64,000 bases of DNA. It comes from Pisaster brevispinus (lineage: Eukaryota > Echinodermata > Asteroidea > Forcipulatida > Asteriidae). The position numbers were made by a program, and so were the translations under genes. The stretch's first letter is position 1. Each line of letters begins with the position of its first letter. The stretch spans positions 7,477,827-7,541,826 of the forward strand of contig JAMKCF010000013.1 in NCBI GenBank assembly GCA_023634235.1. Direction: 5' to 3'. This document shows positions 19,741 to 30,570 of the stretch, piece by piece. The notes beneath the pieces were generated by a model that was given only the letters and a program-made list of their open reading frames with translations, did no database searches and was not told the DNA's origin.

Positions 19741-20079
19741 GCGTAATACTTTGATTAACGCTGTTGATACTTACAATATTTAAATTCAGTTTGCATTCTT
19801 TTAAAACGTTCCAAATGGCAAATTTCGGAATATGTTTCAACCATCGCAAGAGGGCGCAATTCGTTTGTCTGACAGGTAGCTCTGGGGCTTTTCTCAAACC
19901 TCGGGCTCCGTCTGATGTTCGAATCAACACCTAGATTTGACCCAAGTCGAACTTTCGTTGAGTCCTTGGTTGTCTGAGCCAGCCATGTACCGTTGATTCG
20001 GTTAGCACGAAACCCAACTCTATGTTTAAACCAAGTCTAATCACCACCGCGTGTAAGTACACACTGCTGAAGTCCCACT

Positions 20080-20621
20080 CGAGGTTAGTCTTGGTGCAAG
20101 ACGTTTTTAGCGCTCCTTGGCCGCGCGCAATTTTTTTTCTTTCTGCGAACACACCGGTGTGGACGGAGATTCTGTCCCCCGGGGATTCTGTCCCCCCATA
20201 TGGAAAACTGTGTACAAACGCCTTCTGATAGCGCCCTCTTTTGAATCATCCTCCCCCACAACCCATGGTAATTTCCTATATGGGGGGACAGAATGTCCGG
20301 GGGACAGATTTCCCTATGACACCGGCTATGGAGACAGTTGAGGGGTATGAAGACCCCTTAACTGTTGCTTCCATAGACGACGTGTGCTACAGAAGAAAAA
20401 AAAATCGCTGGCCGCGCATGTTACTGGCGCTGTTTGGGAAACTTCCAGATCACCTTCACACATTGCAACCACAACAATCTTGCTGACTCACTGGTTCGCG
20501 GCTTCCACAGAACGCCATTGGTGGAATAGTCGCGATGTGTGTAGTGTTGAGTGTATCCTGCCCCTGTGGTTTTATGGTTTTACTAACTCAACAAAAACGT
20601 CTTGCACCAAGACTAAGGTTT
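20080..20621. repeat. Foldback element with 28-bp arms and inner inverted repeat
   Basis: The outer arms GGTTAGTCTTGGTGCAAGAC plus GTTTTT (about 20082-20107) and AAAAACGTCTTGCACCAAGA plus CTAA (about 20593-20616) are exact inverses. Inside, GATTCTGTCCCCCGGGGATT with CTGTCCCCCCATATGG (about 20168-20203) is mirrored by CCTATATGGGGGGACAGAAT with GTCCGGGGGACAGA (about 20275-20308). The ORFs here are not supported. Confidence 0.75.
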
Positions 20622-20637
20622 GAGAAAAGGCCCCCTG

Positions 20638-20875
20638 GTAACCGTAAACCGCCGGTGCATTTCCACTGGCGTGAAAAAGGGCGCCCAAGCTTTACCAAAA
20701 TAACGTTCGAAATGATAGAATTTGATCGAAGTTCTTTTATTTGTTTGATCTTGTATCATAAAGATCATGGTGAAATGGTAACCGTAAACCGCCGCCGCGG
20801 CGCGCCGGGTGCATTTCCACTCGCGTGAAAAAGGGCGCCCAAGCTTTACCCAAATAACGTTCAAATTCAGATCTA
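20638..20875. repeat. Direct duplication, unit about 138 bp
   Basis: GGTAACCGTAAACCGCC, GTGCATTTCCACT, GCGTGAAAAAGGGCGCCCAA and GCTTTACC with AATAACGTTC occur at about 20637-20712 and again at about 20777-20862. The second copy has an inserted CG-rich GCCGCGGCGCGCCGG tract. Confidence 0.75.
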
Positions 20876-21931
20876 TTTGGTATAGGTAGTACGCCATTCA
20901 TAAGATTGCACCACGTTGTAAGTACGGTGACCCGTGGTGTGTCATAACACTGCATGAATGGATCACGTCACTTCAGAGAAGGCGCACATGGCATTACGTT
21001 GGTCTATAATAAGTGTCTTGACTGGCAGTTCTTTTCGTTTGGTTACAGTGTCGGCGTATGTTTGTATTGACCTACACTATCGTGCGTCGTCATACAATAA
21101 AAGTCAACAGACACGAACGCTTTGACGCCCGGTTTTGACCAGATGCAAAGAATAAAATGCTATAATCTCTGTGCAAAAGTTTCGGGAGGATAACTCATCT
21201 ATAACCTCATGCAAAATTCATGTTAAAATATTACATAGTTGTTGAGATATGAATTTTTCAAACTTTCAACTTCCGGTTTGAACCGGAAGACAAGGTCAAA
21301 TGGGGTCATGTTGTGTGTAGCGTTTGTTGAACTTTTAACGACCTATCCGATGATGTGTAGATTGTAAAAATTCAACATGCGGTTCATGGGTTATGATTTT
21401 TTACAAGTATTAAACTTTGATTTAATGTAATTCAATACCCGATGACGTCATCATGACATCATGATGTTTGTAGCGTCTTGATACTGAGGTCCAATTGTCT
21501 GATAAGTTTCAACCGTCGATTCGATTTCAATCTTGAGTTATGCTTTAAGAAAGCCCAAAACATGACTTTTTAAAGAAAAAAAATCGAAGGTAAACTTCGA
21601 CCTAGGGTAACGACCTTGAAGTTAAGGTCATACGATTTTGGCGTTAACTTTTTAAGTGTTGCCCCAGTCCTGATCTATCATATGCCCCCCCCAAAAAAAC
21701 ATAGCTTAAACATTCAGAGACATACAAGCATTAGCATATGGTCACTTTTTGACCTTAAATGGCTTGTAATTTGACACCTGATGACGTCATCACGACGTCA
21801 CAACTTTACCCGCTTCTGCTAGTTATGTTCTAACTTCACATGAAGTTTCAAGTTGATCAAAGGCTCGCAGGTATGCGTTTGCTTGCGGACAAATTCCACT
21901 GAGAAGAAAAACTAAAAAAAAAAAAAAAAAC
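20866..21931 (+). mobile_element. Rolling-circle-like element B1 (non-coding)
   Basis: This is the first of three copies of a body of about 1.05 kb; the others are at about 29515-30570 and 32520-33545. It begins TTCAGATCTATTTGGTAT in all copies. It holds the palindrome CTTCCGGTTTGAACCGGAAG, TGACGTCATCATGACATCAT, and the 3' subterminal GCTTGCGGACAAATTCCACT plus GAGAAGAAAAAC and an A-run. It ends at CTAG (about 21931-21934), where the next 5' module begins. The true left boundary is unknown. Confidence 0.6.
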
Positions 21932-23977
21932 TAGACATAATTTTTTGTTCTATAACAAAAACAAGGTGTTCGGTATAGACATTTTCGAGTTAGCAGAGAT
22001 AGTGTTTTCAAAGCAAAAACCGAAAAAACTTAGTACGACAAATTGATACGTAAAGTGAATGGTAGAAGATTTCGTATTTGAAATAAAAAACTTTGATAAA
22101 TTAAAAAACTGATGAAATCATTCCGTTTTCATAGCTCATTTTATTATCAAAACATTGAGATTCATAGTTATTGTTTTGCTGGAATTGACAGTCCTATGGG
22201 TAAAACTGTATTCGATATACATGTAGAGGGACCATCTGATTTCAAGATCATATTGTTTGCAGGCCTCATAACGAAGACCGGGAGTGATTATTTTCACTTA
22301 AGCTCTCAGTTTTGACCAGAATTGAAGCTCACAGGGAGACACAGTTTGTGTAATCATTGGGGATGGTGCAAGTTATGTATATAAAAATTTTGGTTCTCCG
22401 GATAAAGGTTAATTTAATGTAAGGACGCCATCGAGTCGTCATCATCCCGAAAATAACTGCGGTTTCATCTACACACTCGGGTCTAAGTATGTAAAGTTTT
22501 AGGTCTCAACCCTTTTTTGGTTAATGGGATATGAAGTTTTTAAGTATGGAATAAGCATCTTTCAGTTTCGACCAGAAGTAAAGGTCACAGAGCTGCATAG
22601 GGTCACACTTTGTGTAAAATTTAAAAAATACACTCCATGGTCTTTCACATGGACCAAAGATCTGGTATGTAGCAGTTATAGTTTTCCAGATGTTTTTTTG
22701 TAAAAATTAAACATTGATTCAATGTTATGACGTCATTGATGACGTAATCATGCCGAAAACCTATGTGGTTTCATTGACACACTAAGGTCTAAGTACATGG
22801 TTTAGCGTAAAGTCAAAACCCTTTTTGGTTCAAGAGTTATGTTTTTTTCCATACACAGTACATATACATAATATACCTGAGCGGGGATTAGCATCAATTC
22901 AATCCGATAGTTGAAAATTAAACCATGACAAAAATAATGATTTTTGAAAGTAAAAAAACAAAATAAAAAACACTAGGCAAGTTCATGGATATCAACATTA
23001 TTGTAGACAAAAAAGGAATGCCCCCTCTTTTTAACGGTGATTTTGAAATAAAGCTTACCATTTTAATCACCGTGTCTGAAGGGCATACTCAGAGGGCCTA
23101 GAGCGCCTTTGGCAGGCATGGTCACGTCGATCAACGTGACGTGGGTCTCGGTGTTTGATGAGAAACAAACCAATGTCGTTCTTTTTCAGTTGAAGTTTTT
23201 GTCATTTAGTCAAAGTCATACAAATCCCTAAAGCAGGTGGACATCTCAGTAAAACCTCCTCTTTTATTCCTTGTTTTCCATTAAGCCATCAGACGAGCAC
23301 AGCGGAACTAAATTCACACTGAACTTTGAATGAGTTTGAGTTTTTTATGTGCGGAACACGTGTTGTTACAACGTACAAGAATAAGCAACGCAATGATACA
23401 TTTCCGTTGTGTGGGACTATATGCACAGGCTTCGTGGACTTTGAACCTTATGAATAATGGAGCGGACAGTCAGTTACAGCGCTTTTCTCCATACACAAAT
23501 ACACTGCGGTTAATACTAACTTTGGCTGTAACACACATTTAGAACCAGAAGTTAAGGTCATATTGCCATCATTTCTGTGCAAAAGTTTCGGAAGGATCAC
23601 AGACCTACAATCTGATGTACAAATTATGATGAAATGATCAGTAGTTTTTGAGATATGAATTTTTTAAATATTCAACTTCCGGTTTGAACCGGAAGTCAAG
23701 GTTAAATGAGGTCGCGTTCAGTGTAGCGTTTTTAGAGTCATACCAGGCATATCCGATGATGTATAGATTGTGAAAATCCATTGTGTAGTTTTGGAGTTAT
23801 GATTTTCTCAAATATTAAACTTTGATTTAACGTAACTCGACACCTGATGACGTCATCATGACGTAACTGAAGCGGTTTCATCTCCTAATAAATATCTAAC
23901 TATATGTGAAGTTTCAAGTTCATATGAACTTGGAAAGGGTGCTTTTGTTAGCGGACAAGGGACGCTGAGAAGAAGAA
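21932..23977 (+). mobile_element. Rolling-circle-like element B2 (non-coding)
   Basis: The 5' module is CTAGACATAAT, the hairpin TTTTTGTT/AACAAAAA and AGGTGTTCGG (about 21964-21973). The body has several AAGGTCA and TGACGTCA blocks, and its last 600 bp (23390-23977) is repeated in element B3. It ends in GCGGACAAGGGACGCTGAGA plus AGAAGAA and CTAG. No coding content. Confidence 0.65.
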
Positions 23978-25551
23978 CTAGACATAAGTTTTTGTTCCGT
24001 AACAAAAACGAGGTGTTCGGTGTAGATATTTTCGAGTTAGCAGAGGTAGTGTTTTCAAAGAGAAAACCGAAAAAACATCACTTAGTACGACAGATAATAT
24101 TTCAGAGCGGGATAAAAGCATGAACAGTTGTTTGTTAAAATGTCAAGACAAGGTCATCAACATTTTCATTTTTGTGAAGTATGTGGAGCCCATGTTGAAA
24201 CAATTATAAAAACTCTGCCAAAGGCTTCTAATAAAACTGTATTTTGAACTGTTTTTAACCTGCCGCTAGATGGCGCTCTTAATTTTTTTTTACCAGACCC
24301 TTGTCAGACTGCAACATCGTTAAAATCAACTTCAAAAAAATTGCCACTTTTAATTACAATGCACTTTCGGTTTTAACTGGAAGTAGAGGACACGTAATTT
24401 TATGCAAACAATTAAAATCGAAGACCTATATTACCTTTGTATAATCCCGCAAAAAGCAACCCAGGGTCTCTTATGCTCGAATTGATGGGAATTTTCAAAG
24501 ATTTAACATTTAAATGTAGTAGATTTCCGAGGCAGCATCTGTCACAGAGCGAGCAAATAATAAAATACCAGAGCGGGATAAAAGCATGAACAGTTGTTTG
24601 GTATAGCGCCACCCCCCGCTTGTGGAATGTTTCCGTTACGTGGGACTGTACACACAGGCTTCGTGGACTTTGAACCTCATGAGTTTCCATTACGTGGGAC
24701 TGTACACACAGGCTTCGTGTTGCACACACAGGCTTCGTGGACTTTGAACCTTATGATTCATGGTGCTGAACAGTCGGCTACAGCGCTTTTCTATGTACAA
24801 AGATTAAATGCGCGTTAATACTAACGTTGGCTGTAACACCCAGAAGTTAAGGTCATATTGGCATCATTTCTGTGCAAAAGTTTCGGAAGGATCACAGAAC
24901 TACAATCTGATGTAAAAATTGTGATAAAATGATGAGTAGTTTTTGAGATATGAATTTTTTAAATATTCAACTTCCGGTTTGAACCGGAAGTCAAGGTCAA
25001 ATGAGGTCGCGTTCAGTGTAGCGTTCTTAGAGTCATACCAGGCCTATCCGATGATGTATAGATTGTGAAAATCCATTATGTAGTTTTCGAGTTACGATTT
25101 TTTCAAATATTAAACTTTGATTTAATGTAACTCGACACCAGATGACGTCATCATGACATCACTACGGCGGTGTCTTCTACTCATACATATCTAACTATGT
25201 GTCAAGTTTAAAGGTTGTGTGAGCTTGGAAAGTGCGTCTTTGTTGGCGGACAATCGCGGGGGATAAGAAGAAGAAGAACAAGAAGAAGTATTAAAAAAAA
25301 AAAAAAACCGGAACAAAAACAAGAGGTGTTCCGGGCGGATTGCCCGAACACCTAAAAAAAAACCCGAACAATAAGAAGAGGTCTTCGGACTTTTGTCCGA
25401 ACACCTAAGAAGAAGAAGAAGAAGAAGAAGTATTAAGAAAAAAAAAAAACCGAACAAAAATAAGAGGTGTTCCGGGCTGAATGCCCGAACACCTAAAAAA
25501 AAAAACCGAACAATAACAATGAGTTGTTCGGGCTTAATGCCCGAACACCTA
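23978..25551 (+). mobile_element. Rolling-circle-like element B3 (non-coding) with 3' hairpin array
   Basis: The 5' module is CTAGACATAA, the hairpin GTTTTTGTT/AACAAAAAC (23988-24009) and GAGGTGTTCGG. A local repeat at 24630-24750 has three copies of ACACACAGGCTTCGTG. The 3' end is four hairpins of different stems (25324-25549). No gene is supported; the 161-aa minus ORF at 25191-25676 is an artefact of the hairpin repeats. Confidence 0.65.
25324..25549 (+). repeat. 3' hairpin array with four stems of different sequence
   Basis: The hairpins are AGGTGTTCCGGGC..GCCCGAACACCT (25324-25353), AGGTCTTCGGAC..GTCCGAACACCT (25379-25406), AGGTGTTCCGGGC..GCCCGAACACCT (25464-25493) and GTTGTTCGGGC..GCCCGAACACC (25522-25549). 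All are followed by TAA, completing CTAA. Spacers are A-runs or AAG microsatellite. Confidence 0.85.
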
Positions 25552-26029
25552 ACTAGAGATTGAGAGTTTGTGTACAAACTCACGGTGTTCGGCTTGAACG
25601 TAGTGACTGCGTAGTTGAAAATAAGTTCACTATTGCGCGCAGGTATTTTGTCTCCTTGTGCTGTGCTGACGGGCAAAATATTTACTTGTAGCTTTTGTTA
25701 ATCTTTTTGCAAGATCATAGCATGAAGGTTTGTCATATGAAACTTCAACTTCCGGTTTTGACAGGAACTAAAGGTCAACTGAGGTCACACTTTGTACAAG
25801 ATATCTAGAATTGCCAAAAAGTTTTCATTATTTTCAAAAAAAGACTGCATCACAAATTTCAAGTTTCAACAACGTAAAAGGTTATATTTACGCATTTTAT
25901 TAGTAGTATACAAGCAGGGTTCTCCACAGGGTGATCAATGTACAATAATAATATCTCTCATGATAGCGCGGGGTTGAATTAATTATTGAGTCTTGGAGAC
26001 AAGTTTCCGTTCATCGACTAAAAATGTAG

Positions 26030-26180
26030 TCAGGATGCCCTGCGACACAGAGAAAAATGCACGCGAAATGCCGTTACGAAATAGCCGACTTCTGGGTACC
26101 AGTCGCTGCACACTATTAACGGTGGCTTGTGCATGTGTACAGTCGTGATTCTGTTGCGCGGGCGCTCGACGACTTTGTCC
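26030..26180 (-). repeat. Inverted copy of the segment at 744-945
   Basis: CAGGATGCCCTGCGACACAG, GCACGCGAAATGCCGTTACG, AATAGCCGACTTCTGGGTAC and CAGTCGCTGCACAC are the reverse complement of segments at about 840-945. GTGGCTTGTGCATG and the GCGCTCGACGA end match 744-825 in reverse. The copy here is shorter by an internal deletion. Confidence 0.85.
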
Positions 26181-27451
26181 GGGCGCTACATTTTTTGAAC
26201 GGGCGCATTTGGTATTTTGAGAATTTTGGACGGACGCTGTTTTTTAGTACGCATGGTATGTGAGACAGATGTAGGGAAATCTCAGAAGTTTGTGTACCCA
26301 ATATAGCAAGATCACTAGCATTAATAACTACATACACACTTGTTATATTGCAATTACATCGTTGAAGAAGCTTACTACGAGAAAAAAATGAGTAATGAAA
26401 AATGAAAAAAAGCCTCATGTCATTTCAAAAATGCCCGGACGCAAATCTATAACTTTCATTCTCATGGCCTAATGATTATTAATGTACCACGTTTCATTTA
26501 TAAGATACACATTTTTATATGTGCAAACTTACACTTCCGGTTTGGACCGGAAGTGAAGGTCAAATGGGGTCACACATTGTAAACATTTGTAGAATCGTCT
26601 AAGGGTTTTAAAATCACGTAATTATATTAACAAAAACATTTAAGTAAATGAGATACGATTTTTTTCTTACAATATTTCAACTTCCGGTTTCGACCGGAAG
26701 TAAAGGTCAAATGGGGTCATACTGTGTGTAAGAAGTGTTTTATACCTCAAGAGCTTTTATATGGTACAATTATAATGTATGTAGCATATATGGTTCTTGA
26801 GATATGATTATTTTAACATAAAACTTCAATTTAATGTAATGACGTCATCGATGACGTCATCATTCCAAAAATTGTTTTTTGTCATGTACACACTGTGGTC
26901 TAGGTAATTGGTAAGTTTCAAGTCGGTACAAGCTTTAGTTTTGGAGATAGCAAAATAAATTTTTTTTCGACCTCGTCTACGATTTTCGTTGTGACGTAGC
27001 TATGACGTCACGTATTATATTTCTAGAATGCTCGTAAGCTAAACAAAATATTACTCATTGAAAGTTTTTTCATATTTTGCTTCACTTAGGCTCCAGAGCC
27101 CCAAATAACATAATTTGTACCTTTAACTTCCGGTTTCGACCGGAAGTAAATGTCAAATGAGGTCACGATTTGCATACAATTTGTACAACGTTACAAGACC
27201 ATTCATATGCATTAAAGATCTTGTATGTAGCATCTATGGTTCTCAAGATATGAAATTTTCAAATTATTTAAGGTTTTTTAACGTAATGACGTCATTATTC
27301 CAAAAAAGTTGCGGTTTCATCTACTCACTAAGATCTTTAAACATGGTAAGTTTCAAGTTCCAAATCATTTTCATTATTGAGTTAATCGACCGACAATTTT
27401 CGAAGGAAGAAGACGACGAAAAAAAAAAAAAAGAAACGGAACAAAAAGAAT

Positions 27452-27757
27452 AGGTGTTCGTGCAAATTGCACGAACACCTAATTACAATAGTTGTTCGGC
27501 TGGCGGCCGAACACCTAAAAAAAAAAAAAAAAAAAAAACCGAACAATAACAATGAGTTGTTCGGGCTTAATGCCCGAACACCTAAAAAAAAAACCGAACA
27601 ATAACAATGAGTTGTTCGGGCTTAATGCCCGAACACCTAAAAAACCGAACAATAACAATGAGTTGTTCGGGCTTAATGCCCGAACACCTAAAAAAAAAAC
27701 ACCGAACAATAACAATGAGTTGTTCGGGCTTAATGCCCGAACACCTAAAAAAAAAAC
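27452..27757 (+). repeat. 3' hairpin array, six hairpins
   Basis: Two distinct hairpins come first: AGGTGTTCGTGC..GCACGAACACCT (27452-27480), and GTTGTTCGGC..GCCGAACACC (about 27491-27516) preceded by ATTACAATA. Four near-identical GTTGTTCGGGC-TTAAT-GCCCGAACACC units follow (27557, 27610, 27662 and 27719 on), each preceded by CGAACAATAACAATGA and followed by CTAA and an A-run. Confidence 0.85.
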
Positions 27758-30570
27758 CCTAGGTGTTCGGGTATCGTCGGAGTCAGTGTAATTGTGTTGA
27801 TGTCAGAACATTTGAATCGATAAACAGGGTGTTGATTGTTGACCTTTCAAAAAAGTGTAAATTTATTACATGTTTACATTAATTTTACATGGTGAAATAA
27901 ATGATCTGGTTACTATAATAGTCTTCAGTATTAATCATTGCCTTCTTTGTTTTATGATGCCAGTTATTAAATCGACGCTATTGGAATGATTATGAAAGAG
28001 CATACAAACAGTAGAAAACAAAACAAATGCGCACGACGGAGGTTAACAGAAGGCCATGCCCTAGCACTGTGGCTGAAAGTCATAAAAGGGTATATTTGTA
28101 GGAACGTTGCTATGTGCCCAGAACAAATAAGAAGTAAATTACTTACAAGTACAACTATCATGTATGCCATTCACTAAAGTTTATTGTTTTTTCAATGGAA
28201 ATTGATTCTTTATTGATTATTAAATCCGACTATGCAAATCATGTTGACATTATTAAGTTACAATTCTTAAAAGTTTTAACAGGTTTTCAAATACTGTGAT
28301 TTGGCTTCTCATTATGTATCGGTGCATGATACTTTGATTGTTCAATACATATTCACTGATGATTATGTCGTCAAAATAAGTCGAATATGGTATGAGCTAT
28401 TGGTTTTTAGTCATCATACAGAACGGTTTGTTAAATTTATAATATTGAAAGAAAAGACACTTGTTTTTAATATTTTTGCAAGATAAAGGCAAGTCATGAA
28501 GACGGCAAGTTTAAGCCTCTAGTGAATTTTGACTAATAAAATGTTATTAATGAGTTACAAACTATTTTTACCTGTAGGGTGCATCATACACTCAGCAAGG
28601 AATTAGGGAATGGAACACAATGAGTATAAAATATTTCACTGGAGACCATTCGGGTACTGGATGATTTGTAAATTCTGAAGAAGAAAAAAACAATTAGAAG
28701 CAAAGTATGACTCAAAGCAAACTAAGTCAAGCTGAAACTGCTGAAATAAATAAAATTCGAGCCTTACAACATTTCATGATTACATACTAATACTAATAAT
28801 TTATTGAATTTGTATTGCGCTCTTTCCAGGACCAACCCGTTCGAGGGCGCATATTAACAATACAACATATCAGAGTAAGGAAATTACGCAAGAAAAAGAT
28901 AGTGGAAGGTGCACATCCTGTTTTTGATGTGAACGACTTATAAACGAAAACTTATTAGTGGAAACTTTTTCGAAGGGTTTTCAAATAGTTATGTCATAAT
29001 ACAAAGTTGACGGAAAACATTCATCAGTCTGACCATTGTCTGACTTTATTGACACAGCCAACAATCAAACCAATCCCCCATTGCCCAATTCTCTTCGACG
29101 TTCATACTAAACGTTTCTCAGTTTTAAAAACATCTCACCACCGTCACCACTTGATGATACAGGATACACTTTATAACGTAATTGTGCATTAAATAAAATA
29201 ATCATTTTAGAAAGCAATGATGTTCACTCAAAAACTTACCGTTTTAGTCCCGTGTAGCAACGATAAACACGTGCCGTGAGGAGGGTCCGAAACACCCTTC
29301 ACGATCCAATGACACATCCTTCCTTCTCGGAGTGTGATAAAAACATAACCAAAGTTCGTCTTTTTCTGCTTGCATTTTCTCACATAATTACTAGTCATAT
29401 GAATCACTGAAGTAGGTGGCCATCTCAGCGAAACTTCGTCTTTATTCCGTTTTGATCATTAAGCCACGAGTAGGGCGAATAGGAGAAATATTAGACGCTG
29501 AATATGAACGGAATTCAGATCTATTTGGTATTGGTAGTACGCCATTGATAAGATTGCACCACGTTGTAAGTACGGTGACCCGTGGTGTGTCATAACACTG
29601 CATGAATGGATCACGTCACTTCAGAGAAGGCGCACATGGCATTACGTTGGTCTATAATAAGTGTCTTGACTGGCAGTTCTTTTCGTTTGGTTACAGTGTC
29701 GGCGTATTCTTGTGTTGGCCTACACTACCGTGCGTTGTCATACAAGGTTGTTCAACAGACACTTGCGCTTTGACGCCCAGTTTTGACCAGATGCAAAGAT
29801 TAAAATGATTCAATCTCTGTGCAAAAGTTTCGGCAGAATAACTCATCTATAACCTTATGCAAAATTCATGTTAAAATATGACGTAGTTTTTGAGATATGA
29901 ATTTTGTGAAATTTTCAACTTCCGGTTTGAACCGGAAGTAAAGGTCAATTGGGGTCATGTTGTGTGTAGCGTTTGTTGACCTTTTAATGACCAATCCGAT
30001 GATGTGTAGATTGTAAAAATCCGACATGTGGTTCATGAGTTGTTTTTTTACAAATATTAAACATTGATTTAATGTAATTCAATACCCGATGACGTCATCA
30101 TGGCATCATCATGTTTGTCGCGTCTTGATGATATTGTTTAATTCTCTTATGAGTTTCAATGTTTAAATCAATTTCAATTTTGAGTTATGACAAAAATTTG
30201 AATTTTTTAACGAAAAAACACAAAGGCAGACTTTGACCTTCCGTTAAGACCGGAAGAAGAGGTCATACGATTTTGGCGTTAACTTTTCAAATGTTGCCCC
30301 AGTCTCGATCTATCCGATGCCTAATTATAAGCATCATAGCTTTAATATTCACAAACATACAAGCATTTGCATATGGTCATTTTTTGACCTAAAATTGCTT
30401 GTAATTTGATATCCGATGACGTCATCACAACGTCACAACTAACTCAGCTTCTGCTAATTATGGTCTAACTTCACATCAAGTTTCAAGTTGATCCAAGGTT
30501 CGCAAGTATGCCTTTGCTTGCGGACAAACGACTCTGAAAAGAATAAGCAAAACAAAAAAGTAAAAAAAAA
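27758..30570 (+). mobile_element. Rolling-circle-like element B5 (non-coding)
   Basis: Starts CCTAGGTGTTCGGGTATCGT and shares the next 60 bp with the start of B6 at 30600. From about 28137 it is near-identical to B6 from 31150 onward for 2.4 kb. It includes a copy of the B1 body at 29515-30570. It ends in a 3' subterminal block (GCGGACAAACGACTCTGAAA) and an A-run followed by CTAG. No supported gene; short ORFs such as 28301-28486 recur in both copies but decay. Confidence 0.65.

Larger units (their letters stand above)
25552..27757 (+). mobile_element. Rolling-circle-like element B4 (non-coding) with 3' hairpin array
   Basis: The 5' module is CTAGAGATTG, the hairpin GAGTTTGT/ACAAACTC (about 25567-25584) and ACGGTGTTCGG. 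It contains an inverted copy of 744-945 at 26030-26180. It has three ACCGGAAGT-AGGTCA units (about 26535, 26690 and 27135) and TGACGTCA blocks. The 3' end is the hairpin array 27452-27750. Confidence 0.65.
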
